From: Ulota crispa
Taxonomy: Eukaryota > Streptophyta > Bryopsida > Orthotrichales > Orthotrichaceae
DNA: 64,000 bases
Direction: 5' to 3'
NCBI GenBank assembly: GCA_963920765.1
Contig: OY987243.1
Span: forward strand, 21,571,419 to 21,635,418
Positions 46,886 to 57,919 of this stretch are shown here, in pieces. A program made the position numbers and the translations under genes. Position 1 is the first letter of the stretch, and each line of letters begins with the position of its first letter. Under the pieces are notes generated by a model, which worked only from the letters and a program-made list of their open reading frames with translations, ran no database searches and was not told the origin of the DNA.

Positions 46886-48830
46886 GTATAGTTGGGTCCA
46901 TTAACCCCTAAATGCCCAAGGCACCATATTCTAGTGTCCAAAAAAACATTGGGCAACTTTGAGACCTTCTTGAAAGTGCAGATTTTAATATTTTGAATTT
47001 TTTTTCTTCAAAAAGCTGCAACTTGAAGTTCTCTTCATCATTCAATTGAATTCTTTTGCAAATTACTTTCTAACAAAAAAATTTAGAGGCTCAAGTACAA
47101 GCATGCTATCTTGCAAAATGAATAGTGCCATATGATAGCCTCTTAAAAGCTACCACATCATCAGAAGGGGCAGTAGTTCAAAAGCAGAAAGAGACAAGAA
47201 ATCAAGGACTCAAGATTCTAGTATGTCAAAATTAGTTCAAGCCATGCACCTTCCGGTTCAATTCCTTTATGTGAGGAAACTAAAAATACATGGTGCACTA
47301 TTGGGAACTTCATTGGGAACTTGGGGAACATAATGGGTCTCCACAAACCCATTATTCAAGCCGGGCGAATCCTCTTTTGGGTAATGGAAGACCTCACAGT
47401 GAAAAATCATCATCCAACAAGATCTAAAAGTGCTTTTGGACTAATTTCACTTGGAATGTCTTTGTTATAAAAATTAGAATCCTTTCACCGTTGAATTTTC
47501 TATCATTCATAATGATTTTTGGTCAATAATTGAAGCTAAATTTTTTTTTTGTATTAGACGGTTGCACTTTGACAGTTGCGTTGCCAGCTCATTTGTAAAA
47601 ATGTGGTCATGGATTTGGAAGGGGGGCCATTAGTTTTGAAGTAACAATAATAACCACTAAAACATCCTAAGTGTTTGTTACCCAATTTTGTATCCAAATG
47701 TTGACAAATTGCATCAAAAGTTTTGGGCAGCTCCAAAAAAGACAAAAAAAATCATATTCATCCACATTCAATCACAAATATCTTAAAATCCGCACGGTTG
47801 TTTTGGATTCTTTTTGGGTAGAGTCATCTAAAAGCCTTGAAGTTCAAGATTCAACAGTTATAATTATGTTTTTATGTTTAATAATGATTTGACAAGGACA
47901 TTTTGAAAACTTCAAAACTACCTTCCAAAAACAAGAAAAACACCCTTGGGCATTTAGGGGTTAATCTTACGAACTGCCTATTTGAGGCATTCAGATTTTT
48001 TAATGAAACGTGGAGTACAATTGGTATACTTTTGTCCAAAAAGTTATCATTGCATTCTCATATAATCCCAATTAAGCATACCAAATATCAATTTTAGAAA
48101 AGCAAAACTTCATTTGTGGTGAAATTTTAAAGCAAAATATCATGGTTTTACATGGTATTTTATTTTTTAAAAATTTGTGATGAATTTTTGAGATTTGATT
48201 TCATGGGTATGAAGGAAACATCCATAAGCACATCTTCCATGCTAAAAAATATACCCCCTTAAGTAACAAAAATTTGATCAATACAAGATTCAATAAAACT
48301 TGTGATAGGCCCAAATCTTGAATTTTTTATTTTATTTTATGAAATTTAAATTTTGTTGTTTCACTCAAATATTGTGACCAAGTTTGTATCTTTGAACATG
48401 ACTTCTTGTTTACTTGATGAAAAGCTAGTTAAAAGATAAAGATATGTATTTTACAAGATTTGGGCCTATCACAAGTTTTATTGAATCTTGTATTGATCAA
48501 ATTTTTGTTACTTAAGGGGGTATATTTTTTAGCATGGAAGATGTGCTTATGGATGTTTCCTTCATACCCATGAAATCAAATCTCAAAAATTCATCACAAA
48601 TTTTTAAAAAATAAAATGCCATGTAAAACCATGATATTTTGCTTTAAAATTTCACCACAAATGAAGTTTTGCTTTTCTAAAATTGATATTTGATATGCTT
48701 AATTGGGATTATATGAGAATGCAATGATAAATTTTTGGACAAAAGTATACCAATTGTACTCCACGTTTCATTAAAAAATCTAAATGCCTCAAATAGGCAG
48801 TTCGTAAGATTAATGGACCCAACTGTACAA
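46886..48830. repeat. Giant palindrome (foldback), one arm interrupted
   Basis: The right arm (about 48462-48830) is a near-identical reverse complement of the left arm (about 47961-48315, continued at 46886-46904 on the other side of an insertion). The loop is about 150 bp. Without the inserted element the arms are about 370 bp. Shared blocks include CTTACGAACTGCCTATTTG, CAAAACTTCATTTGTGG and CTTAAGTAACAAAAATTTG. Confidence 0.85.
46905..47960. mobile_element. TTAA-flanked element C, inserted in the palindrome
   Basis: 1,056 bp starting CCCCTAAATGCCCAAGGC and ending CTTGGGCATTTAGGGG, with TTAA at 46901-46904 and 47961-47964. The intact arm of the host palindrome carries a single TTAA at the corresponding point (GGGTCCATTAATCTTACG in reverse), so both the insertion and its TTAA duplication are visible directly. 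No transposase; non-autonomous. Confidence 0.85.
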
Positions 48831-50062
48831 CAATCTTCACAAGCCTAATTGGCTTTTATAGGTTAATATCTACTTCACAACAAGGTTATACTCATATAAA
48901 TAGAAGTGTGCTAGGATAGATTGTTATTCCAAAAATATCATTAAACTAATACATTATACTTGAGGAGTTGTGGTCTCATTTACATATAAAGAATGACATG
49001 GTTGATTAGTGTCAATTGAAGAGTTGAATTCATTTTATCTGATGTGTTCAAAAGTGTTCCACAATATAAGACATCTTAAATACTTTGGATCATTTTCAAT
49101 CAATGAATCAAGAGTCCAAAAATAAATACACCATTGTGCTAAAGCAAGAAAACACAATCAGATATAAGTACATTCTCCATATCCAATGCTTGATTTCCAC
49201 CTTTACAAAAATAGGTTCCATTGAGGTGTCAACACATGTTTTAAGTTACAACAAGAGATGTGAGTATTTTATTTGTACTTGTATTACATGAATGAATTTG
49301 TTCAACCTCTCAAGGTAAGTATTGTTGTGATACCGTTTGTTTATTAAATAAAAGTTAGGCATTTATGCAAGTTTAAGTTAGTTCTAATTGGGAGTACTGC
49401 TAGCCTTAAATGTAGATTAAATATAGCTTTGTGTTATATGGGTTGCAGTTTTTAGTGTTATTTTGTCACTATATTAAGTTGGACTTGGATTGCATTTTAG
49501 AGTTTATAGCATACAGATTGTACATATGAGTTTTCTCACTTGGATATACGTAGGCTTTGCTTTGGATCTCATGGTTTGTTGTACTACTAACAAGTTGCTT
49601 ATGTTAAGATAATTTTGTGGTTTTTTTTGTTTTTAGTTATGTTTTGTATTGAAGAGCATTTAAAAGACTAGAGAGTAGGGTTCAAGGATTTTAATGTTGT
49701 GTGTTAAGCAAACATATTGAAGCAGTAGGTTAATAGAAATATTTTGGCATAATTTTTAATGTGATATTTTTATTGGGCCTCTGTTGTATTGATAGTTTCT
49801 TCTAGTCAAGGGTTTTGTGTGTCTACTATTGTATATCTTTTGAAATTTTGTTCCATAAGTAATCAAGAAGGCCAATTTTGGAAAATTGTTGCAATACATA
49901 TTGCCTTGCAATAAGGATTTGGTGAATTCACATATTTGATTGCTTTTGGGCTATGGAACATCAAAGATGCTAAGGTTTGGAGGCATTAGGTGTGGAGTAC
50001 TAATCTTTACACCATTAGCACTACTCTCTATTACAATCAAGAACTTTAAAGGTTATTTTTTA
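48831..50062. other. AT-rich intergenic DNA, no gene seen
   Basis: Nothing supported on either strand. Confidence 0.45.
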
Positions 50063-50149
50063 TCAATATGGAGTTGCATGTTATATGGAGTGTATCTAGA
50101 CATTACAGTGGTCTAGATACACTCTATATAGCATGCAACTCCATATTGA
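50063..50149. repeat. Near-perfect short hairpin
   Basis: 39-nt arms (50063-50101 and 50111-50149) differ at about two positions, with a 9-nt loop. Related to 15577-15649. The size and pairing resemble a miRNA-like precursor or a very small foldback element. Confidence 0.65.
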
Positions 50150-50862
50150 CCAAATATGGGGTTCTTATATGTTTTATTAAAATATCAAACTTTGCAACTT
50201 TTTAGTAGGCCACACACACAAAATAACATGTTGGATTTTGTGGATATCATTCAAAAATCTAACCAAAAGATTGTATTTTGAGTGCAATTTGCAAGTAATA
50301 ATCACTTCATTCCTTTTCCTTGACAAAGCTCAGATTTTGAAACAAAAGATTGACTTGGACGCAAATAGAAAGGTAAGGCAAGATATTAAGATAAGCACAA
50401 AGTTTTGAACTCAAATAGAGTTTGCCAACTGTGATGCCAAAGAAACATTGGTGGGAGACTTCCAAGATGAAACTTTCAATCAAAATTACTACAAAGAATC
50501 AATAGCACTCTCTACAAGATCCTAAAAAACTTGCATTTTGGATTAGGGTTTAGAAAAGTGTAGTATACAAAAACGGTATGTAAAAAAAACACATTTGTTA
50601 TGACATTTTTCTAAAGTCTAGTTGAGTTCAATAACACCAACCATTAATATTGATATTTGCATGAAAATTTTCTAATTGTTTATGTCAATCAATACAAATA
50701 TGCTTTTCCAAAAAGTCTTGATTAAACTTTGATGTTGTCACAAATCACAACCACCATATTTGGGTTTTTGTGAAAACTTTACCAACAATGTTTTCATTTG
50801 GCATGTGGTTTCATAAAAAAACTATGTCAAAAGTTGTGCTTGTCGAGTTTCACATCACTTAT

Positions 50863-51118
50863 AACACAATATTCATTAAAAGGGGAAAAACATGTGTACC
50901 ATTATGTATTTCACCTTAATCCAAAATAGCCACCTTAAACCATATTTGAAGGTATCAAATTCAGTCTAAGCACTAAGATTTTTTCCATAGCAAATTCCTC
51001 CTCCTAGGTGAGGCCATGTGTACCCAAAAAAATGCTAGAGCTTGGATTCAGGTGACCACCTGAATCCTTCAAAAGTCCCACTTTGTAAGCTTTTTCCCCT
51101 TTTAATGAATATTGTGTT
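50863..51118. mobile_element. 4-bp-TSD MITE, copy 1
   Basis: 256 bp, ends AACACAATATTCATTAAAAG (inverted at the right), flanked by TTAT (50859-50862 and 51119-51122). Carries family landmarks TGTGTACC and CCTCCTCCTAGGTGAGG. Confidence 0.75.
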
Positions 51119-51789
51119 TTATTTGGTTTTATTGCAAGTGGGAAACAACTAAATTTACATTGTTCCTTCTTTGGTTTGCAAGCAATGTATAGCCCAATTG
51201 CAAGTACAAGTGCCCTCCAGCAAGTTCTTGAGTTTTTTGAAATTTAGCTAGACAATAACCATTAGTGAAAAACAATAATTGGACATTTCAAAATCAATAA
51301 AATCCCATGAGATCGTATGTTTACAATCTCAAGTCACATATCTACAAATTATATTAATGAAAAAAAATTTAAGCAAGGCTTTCAGACTTGTTGTTGTTTG
51401 ACAAAGTTGAATTAATGGCTAAATAAGTTCCAAAGAACTTAAGAACTTGTTGAATGGCACTATACAAAAGAGCTTTGCTTGTCAAAACTTGAAGTGCATC
51501 TGTTTAATTTTGAGGCTACTACTAATGGGTCAGAACACCAATTGAGACAAATCCACCCACAAACTTGTGATTGGTGTAAACATTAAGAATATTGTTTTAT
51601 TGAAATTGGCTGCATTCATGTGTCAAAAGTGGAAACATAATCTTCAGAATGTTTGGATTTCAGTTCACAAAACTAGGAGCAGTATAAAATTTAGGCTCAT
51701 ACTGCGCAGCCTGAACATTGCCAAAGTAATGAAACACTGTCATTTTACTAAATTAGCCTTAAGACTTGTGGTTGGGGAAGAATAACTAT

Positions 51790-52505
51790 ACAGTTAAGGT
51801 ATGTACAACCTTCTCCGACTGGTCCTAAAAGCCAACCCCTACAATTTAGCTAGGTTTGAGGCAAGGGTTTTTTTTGGGCAATTTAAGGCTCAATTGCCTC
51901 AAACAAAAAGGTGAGTTTCAACCCTATAGGAAAAAAAGGGGAAAAAATTTCAAAAAACATCAAATTGCAATAATGAAAATTACATTGCAGCCTAGGGTTT
52001 CATAAAATTCTTATCAAATTGAGAATTGCTGTCATCAATTTATGATGAGATTGATCCAAAAATACTGTTAAAAAAGTTGATTGTGTTAGCTTCTCCTTGA
52101 TTTCATTATTAATAGCCATGACATTGCAAAAATCCATGCATAGGAGCCACCTTCAACTCCAACAAAAAATAGGGATGTAGCCAACAAGCTATAAACCATT
52201 TTCAAAGAATGCGATACAATTGTTGGTCAAAAAACCCAAAAAAATCCCTGGTTTGAGGTGTTCATCACTCACAGTGAACTCAAAATGGAGCAGTGAACAC
52301 TACTTGCACAAGCAAATCTTACCAAATGTCAACTTAGGAGCTAGTTTGGGAGGGTTGGGATTGGGACAATCAAGCACATGTATAGGAACACATCCAAATA
52401 GTTTCAAGAATATCCTAAACTCTAGATCAAGTTGATTTTAGGGACCTTATGTGTTATGACTTTGCCCTTTAATATACAATATTCTACAATACTTTTTTCC
52501 ACAGA
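51790..52505. mobile_element. Larger relative of the element at 17525-17928
   Basis: Opposite-orientation similarity at both ends: AGCCAACCCCTAC near 51831 and GACTTTGCCCTTTAATATA with CAATACTTTTTTCCAC near 52460-52502. Termini not fully resolved. A 72-codon frame at 51567-51785 is just outside and not credible. Confidence 0.4.
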
Positions 52506-53636
52506 TATGACGTTCCGTGATATCTGGAAAGGCTAATTTTACACAAAAAACTCCTGAATTTTCCAAGACGTCGTGGTACCCCAAACCCTTAAATGGTCGG
52601 GTGTGGGTGTACATACCTTAGTATACTTGTGCGTGCTTAGATCACAGTCCTCTTTGCAGTCCCTTTTTTTTTCAATTTTATTAAATTGAGATCGAATTAT
52701 GTCAAGAGTAATGTAGCTGCAATTTCTTTCTGAGAGGGCTAACCATCCATTTTCAGCCAAATGCAAGCTGATTTCTAGTTTCACTTCACATCTCATTTTT
52801 GCAAGGAGGCTTCATCGCCTAAGAAGACCACTGGAATTATATCCTACTGAGGCTTTTCTTCCCTAAAAAGGACGGTTCTGAGTCTCCTCTGGTAAGCTCC
52901 CTGATAGGATCAGAGTTTCTGATAAGTTCCCTGATAAGATCAGCTGTAAGGGAATAAGCCCTAATTTAGGTGATTGCCATTTCCTTACTATTCGTCACAT
53001 CTTCACAGTCCCAACTTACTCTTCCCTAGCCTCGTCCATTGCTCTCCTACCGGCAGCGGAAGAGCTCCAACTCTCGACCGGTTTTCCCTCTTGCACAGCA
53101 ATTGTCAGGTTACTTATGAAATTTTTCTCCAATTTGTGGATCTCTGCGGCGCTTTCGGAGGATTTTTTCCCAAGTACCTTTGTGGCGCAAGCTTGCGGTC
53201 TCCTTTTGTGGTCTCCTTCTCAGGCTTAGCATCTCCTTAGAATAGGGTTCTTCGTTGTGGCCACAACGAGTTGGTTTTGCTGCCATTTCAGGCGTCGGCT
53301 TTGCAACTTATTATCACAAAGTTCGTTTTTTTGTCGCGGTTACCCTGCTTTTGGTTCTGGTGGAGTCTAAAGCTAGTGCTTAAACCCTGAGCTGGTGTAT
53401 TCTTTTGGTCATTGTTCTTAATCTCCATTTTGTATGTTTTAAAATCAATGAACTTGATATGGAATGGTAACGTAGAATTCCCTAGCGAGTTAATATCACT
53501 CGACAAGCATCGTAGTTGGATTTCTTTTCTTTCTTTCAGTCTCCACAAAGGGTCGACTTTAACATGGCTTTGTGTTAACTTTGTTTTAATGACTCCTTAC
53601 ATTCTTATCTTTTCTCCTTGCTACTTGCAGGCAGCC
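52506..53636 (+). promoter_or_regulatory. Promoter and 5'UTR of the second F-box/kelch locus
   Basis: A 5'UTR intron is likely from 53109 (GTTACTTATG donor) to 53630 (CTACTTGCAG acceptor), six bases before the ATG. The stretch from about 52770 onward is duplicated in inverted orientation at 58640-60900. Confidence 0.4.
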
Positions 53637-53939
53637 ATGTCCACCACAGCCTCTAAACCCTACTCGGCTCAATTGGGAACAGTTTCACGGAATCCAGCAG
53701 CAACTCAAGTTCGCACTAAAGCAGAAGTTAAAGGTATGATTGTGCTCCAGGGTATGTGCTTGACAGATGAAGTGGCTCTCAAAAAATACCCTACTCCCCA
53801 AAATCCTGCTCCGTGTCACACACCATTCAGCTTCTGTAATCCAGATTTGCAGCAAGAATCTTATTTTGTTTTGTAACCAAAGTAAAATCGGAGTTAGTAG
53901 CGAAGTTGGACCATCAGTTGCTCATGTTTGTTACAGATA

Positions 53940-53975
53940 AAACTGAGCGAGGAGCAAACTGATATGTTCCGGGAT
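53940..53975 (+). repeat. Partial duplicate of the F-box exon 2 start
   Basis: GATAAAACTGAGCGAGGAG followed by CAAACTGATAT copies, with a gap, the beginning of exon 2 at 54030-54078 (GATAAG...GAACTGAGCGAGGAG...TACTGATAT). It lies in intron 1 about 90 bp upstream. Confidence 0.45.
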
Positions 53976-54343
53976 ATGTATGGTCTTGTTAACAATTTGT
54001 TGCATACTTGCATATATATATGTGTTGCAGATAAGTTCCCCATGGTGGAACTGAGCGAGGAGCTTATATACTGATATATTGTTTGCGCAATTTGGTCGCA
54101 CCTTCACCACCAGGGAGCTTGTGCAATTAAAGTGTGTCAGCAAAACCTGGGCAGCGGCGGTCTCCATGAACATGATGATCACAGCAAAGGCTCACGTGGA
54201 GGACGACCCCAAGGACTGGTACTTCCCTATGCGTTTCTTCAGGCTACCGAGGGACGAGCGGCCATGGATGCTGTGGGACTTAAGCGTTTGGTCCGGCTTG
54301 CATCACTCATCCAAGGAGGTTCATATCCTCCCTCCTCTCAACA

Positions 54344-54609
54344 AACGCCATATTCGTTAAATTGGGAAAACGCGGTTCCCAAATTGAACTTCACCTTAAA
54401 CCCAAAAAGTTACCTTAAACCAGATTTGAAGGTATCAGATTTAGTCTGAGCCACTAAGCTTTTTTCCCTCGCAAATTCTTCCTCTCAGGTGAGGACACGT
54501 GTACCAAAAAAAACATTGCTTAAACCTAAAGCTCGGTTTAAGGTGATCATCTTAAACCTGCAAAAGTCTCAAATTTGAACAAATTTTCCAATTTAACAAA
54601 TATGACGTT
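54344..54609. mobile_element. 4-bp-TSD MITE, copy 2
   Basis: 266 bp, ends AACGCCATATTCGTTAAATT and inverted AACGTCATATTTGTTAAATT; AACA on both sides (54340-54343, 54610-54613). Lies just after the F-box exon. Confidence 0.75.
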
Positions 54610-54733
54610 AACAGAATAACAGCTTCCATTCTAAGCATCTCCCCCAAGCCCTCCCAAGTAAGCAGCTGACCACCTGCTTTTATGTATGTATTATCAAAGA
54701 CATGTTTAATTTAGTGGTTGATATCATCATGTT

Positions 54734-55000
54734 CAACGGGATATTCATTAAATTGGGAAAAACAAAGGTACCGTTTTGTACTCCATCTCAATCCAAAATA
54801 TTTACCTCAAACCATATTCAAAAGTATCAAATTTAGTTTAAGTCACTAAGATTTTTTCCCTCACAAATTCCTCCTCTCAGGTGAGGACATGTGTACCAAA
54901 AAAACACTGGAGCTTGATTGGGGGCTTGGTTTGGGTGATCACCCCAAACCTTCAAAAGTCCCAAAATGACCGTTTTGTCCCAATTTAACGAATATCCCGA
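54734..55000. mobile_element. 4-bp-TSD MITE, copy 3
   Basis: About 267 bp, ends CAACGGGATATTCATT and inverted TCGGGATATTCGTT, with probable TGTT duplication (54730-54733, 55001-55004). End placement is ambiguous by 1-3 bases. Confidence 0.6.
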
Positions 55001-55480
55001 TGTTGATTCATTTTCACAGTATAATTAATCTTGGGAATGAAAAATTGTGAATCCAAGGGTGTCTAGTTTGAAGTTTACTAGTTTCAGTTCCAGCCTTACT
55101 TTTTCCATCTTCATATGACTCGTCTACAATCCAGCCAAATTAGTCCCGGGTGGATAGAGGATGGAAAACCTTACTAATAAACAGTTAGTATCTCCTCGAT
55201 GTCTAGATACTTATAAATTATAATACACTTAGCATTGGTTACTTACCTACTGTTTGCCAGACTGAGATGTCATTAGATTTACCAGTATTTTTTTCAGCAT
55301 TATGTAAGAAAATGGAGAATGATGCATATAATCATATTGACTGAAACCTACAGTAAATCACAAGTCTCACAAAACATTACATGATCCATCTCAGTCCGGA
55401 AGTTATAACAGCATTGAATGATCTTAATGACCTTTTCCATGATCATGACCTTTTCATTATTGCGCAGATGCACGAGACAG
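55001..55480 (+). other. Probable intron remainder of the F-box/kelch locus
   Basis: Non-coding sequence between the second MITE and the kelch exon. The acceptor is probably GAGACAG at 55480; an alternative TTGCGCAG at 55467 is out of phase with the preferred exon 2. Confidence 0.3.
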
Positions 55481-56529
55481 GTCAGGTTTGGCAAGCAAGG
55501 TTGCCTCTTGGCGAGCTCTGGAGGGCTATTGCTCTTAGCCGAGGACCCATCATCCTACGATTACCCACTAAAAACTTGGAGACCACTGGTGGTGTGCAAC
55601 CCTGTCACAAAAGCCTGGAGGATGCTCCCAGAAGCTGATAGCACAGAAGTGGGGCTGTCCACGTGGGAGTTTTGGGCCGTCCAAGCTCACTTAGTCACAG
55701 ACGAGAATGCCAATTCCTACAAAGTCATTCAAACCCTTGCAACAGCACAAGCAATGTGCGTGTACAGCTCAGCAACCAACTCCTGGAAATCTTGCTCTTT
55801 TCCAGAGCCATTTCCATGGGGAACTCGAGCTCTTCGAGACCCATCACGTTTCTCTCCCTTCACTAGTGTACCCAGTGCTATCCTGAATGGGAAGCTCTAC
55901 TACGCTGAGCTGGAGATCGACGGGTACTCCAAGCCAGTGGCGTTAGCCACAGATGCGCAGATTCGAGCTCGAAGCCACGGCAGCGTATACGAGGTGGACT
56001 ACGATGCGATGACGTGGAAAAGATCCTCCAGGCACGCTCTCAGAAACTACTTCCTGGACGATGTGCAGAATCCCTGGCATGACTATGGGTTCAGACGCAA
56101 GAGCTTCGCCATGCAGATTGTGGAATGCATGGGAGGGTTGTACGCCATCATTCCTGCATTGCTTCTTGTAGAGGATGAGATTGTTGCTGCTCATCATCTA
56201 GTCGAGATGGATGATTTCACGGAGGAGCACAATGTTGAAGGTCCTTTTGAAGACTACGAAAACGGGGAAGACGAGATGATGGCTGGTGATGCTGCACGAG
56301 ACTATGAGTATGCCAACTCTTATGCTTTAACTCCTATGACGGACAAGCGGGATGAGATCAGATATCCTGATTCCAAATGTTGTGACTCCGAGGAGGACAT
56401 TGCTTTTGATGCAGACAAGGTGGACGAGCGCCTCCCGTTAGAGGACGAGCCCCTGCTGTTAGATGATGGTTCTGAGGGTAGACGAGGATATTACAAGTCT
56501 GCCCCTCCAGTTCTACGTTCTGCCACTCC

Positions 56530-56655
56530 AAGGAGCCGGAGCTGGTGCCGGAGCTGGTGCCGGAGCTGGTACCAGAGCTGGTGCAGGAGCTGGTGCAGGA
56601 GCTGGTGCCGGGGCTGGTGCCGGAGCTGGTGCAGGAGCTGGTGCAGGTGCCTGTG
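56530..56655. repeat. 12-bp minisatellite GGAGCTGGTGCC
   Basis: About ten units of GGAGCTGGTGCC/GGAGCTGGTGCA inside the F-box/kelch reading region. Because the unit is a multiple of three, each forward frame gives a simple peptide repeat: Arg-Ser-Trp-Cys, Gly-Ala-Gly-Ala or Pro-Glu-Leu-Val. The frame continuous with upstream kelch sequence gives RSWC. Confidence 0.8.
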
Positions 56656-56680
56656 CTGTAGTGGGGCAACTGCTAACAGA

Positions 56681-56936
56681 AACACGATATTCATTAAAAG
56701 GGAAAAACATGTGTACCATTTTGTATTTCACCTTAATCTAAAATAGTCACCTTAAACCGGATTTGAAGGTATCAGATTCAGTTTGAGCCATTAAGATTTT
56801 TTCCCTCTCAAATTCCTCCTCTCAAGTGAGGCCACGTGTACCAAAAAAAACTTTGGAACTCGGATTCAGGTGAACACCCTAATTCTTCAAAAGTCCCACT
56901 TTGTAAGCTTTTTCCCCTTTTGATGAATATTGTGTT
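56681..56936. mobile_element. 4-bp-TSD MITE, copy 4, inside F-box coding sequence
   Basis: 256 bp, ends AACACGATATTCATTAAAAG and inverted AACACAATATTCATCAAAAG; CAGA on both sides (56677-56680, 56937-56940). Closest to copy 1. It separates the kelch C-terminus from the rest of the gene. Confidence 0.8.
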
Positions 56937-57594
56937 CAGAGCTTGGGGATGCTCGAAGTAGAGCAGAGGTGCGGCAGAGCTTGAACTATCTGTTTAGTAT
57001 ATATGAGCTGCGTTCGCAGCATGGTGCAGCCAGGGGCCACTGGTTCAGGTGCAGCGCAAAGGGGAGCGTGATTTGGGTGAGCTGGTGGGATTACTTGTTG
57101 CAGTATGATGTGATAACCGGGCAGTCGAAGGTCGAGACCCTCCCAGTGGATTTTCTTCCGTATCAGTCATTGCCTGAGCAGCCGAATGTGTCGTACAGGC
57201 CTACCTTACACATGAAGCCGTAGCCTGAATCGGAGACACCAAGCCTGCGCCAATGAAGCACGAGCAACAGAACCTCCGAAAGTGCAAGTACATCCACAAA
57301 CAAGCCACAAATTCTAGGTGTTACAGAAAACGCGTATGCTGTATTGGTTTCCATTGTGCAAGAAGTATAGAGTAGACGAACGTAGATGAAATTGGTTAGA
57401 TCAATCAGTTATTTGGATGTACGATGGTCATGTTATCAGCTGTGTGCCTGAGTACGAATACGTTGTATCTCTGTTTTATTATCTGTAGTTGTTGTGAATC
57501 TTTCTTGTTTTTTGTCAAAGTGGCAAAGCATGAGCCATCAGCCATGAGCTCCTTGCCTGAAGCGGTGACAGTGTAATCATGTGTGAGACTGTAA

Positions 57595-57915
57595 AACACC
57601 ATGTTCATTAAATTGGGAAAAAGAGTACATTTTGGGACTTTGAGGTGATCACCTAAAATTGAGATCGCAGCATTATTTTTGTACATGTGCCCTCACCTGA
57701 GAGGAGGAATTTGCGAGGGAAAAAATCTTAGTGGCTCAAACTGAATCTGATACCTTTGACTCTAATACTTTGAATCTGCTTTAAAGTACCTTTTTGGGTT
57801 TGAATCTGCTTTAAAGTACCTTTTTGGGTTTGAATCTGCTTTAAAGTACCTTTTTGGGGTTGAGGTGTAGATCAAAATGGTACCTCTGTTTTTCCAATAT
57901 AACGAATATGGTGTT
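57595..57915. mobile_element. 4-bp-TSD MITE, copy 5, with internal triplication
   Basis: 321 bp, ends AACACCATGTTCATTAAATT and inverted AACACCATATTCGTTATATT; GTAA on both sides (57591-57594, 57916-57919). A ~30-bp unit (GAATCTGCTTTAAAGTACC) is present three times at about 57767-57858. Confidence 0.8.
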
Positions 57916-57919
57916 GTAA

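Larger units (their letters stand above)
53637..57223 (+). pseudogene. Disrupted F-box/kelch gene
   Basis: Exon 1 is 53637-53733 (MSTTASKPYSAQLG...). Exon 2 starts at 54031 in phase (DKFPMVELSEELIY) but meets TGA at 54072-54074; dropping the T at 54072 from the reading gives the F-box continuation (ILFAQFGRTFTTRELVQLKCVSKTW). An alternative acceptor at 54054-54055 would also keep the frame. Exon 2 can end at 54318 and join 55481 in phase, leaving two MITEs in an intron. The kelch part follows (ASSGGLLLLAEDP, PLVVCNPVTKAWRMLP, LNGKLYYAEL, VYEVDYDAMTWKRSS), then an acidic region and a 12-bp minisatellite. A MITE (56681-56936) interrupts the frame, which would end at 56746 inside it. C-terminal kelch-like sequence (GSVIWVSWWDYLLQYDVITG) resumes at about 56937-57223. 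It may be a pseudogene or a diverging gene with an altered C-terminus. Confidence 0.6.

Noticed and set aside
56491..56731. Repetitive Pro-Ala or Leu-Gln-His frames on the minus strand of the minisatellite
   Set aside because: By-product of a 12-bp repeat that stays open in all frames; no gene context on that strand.
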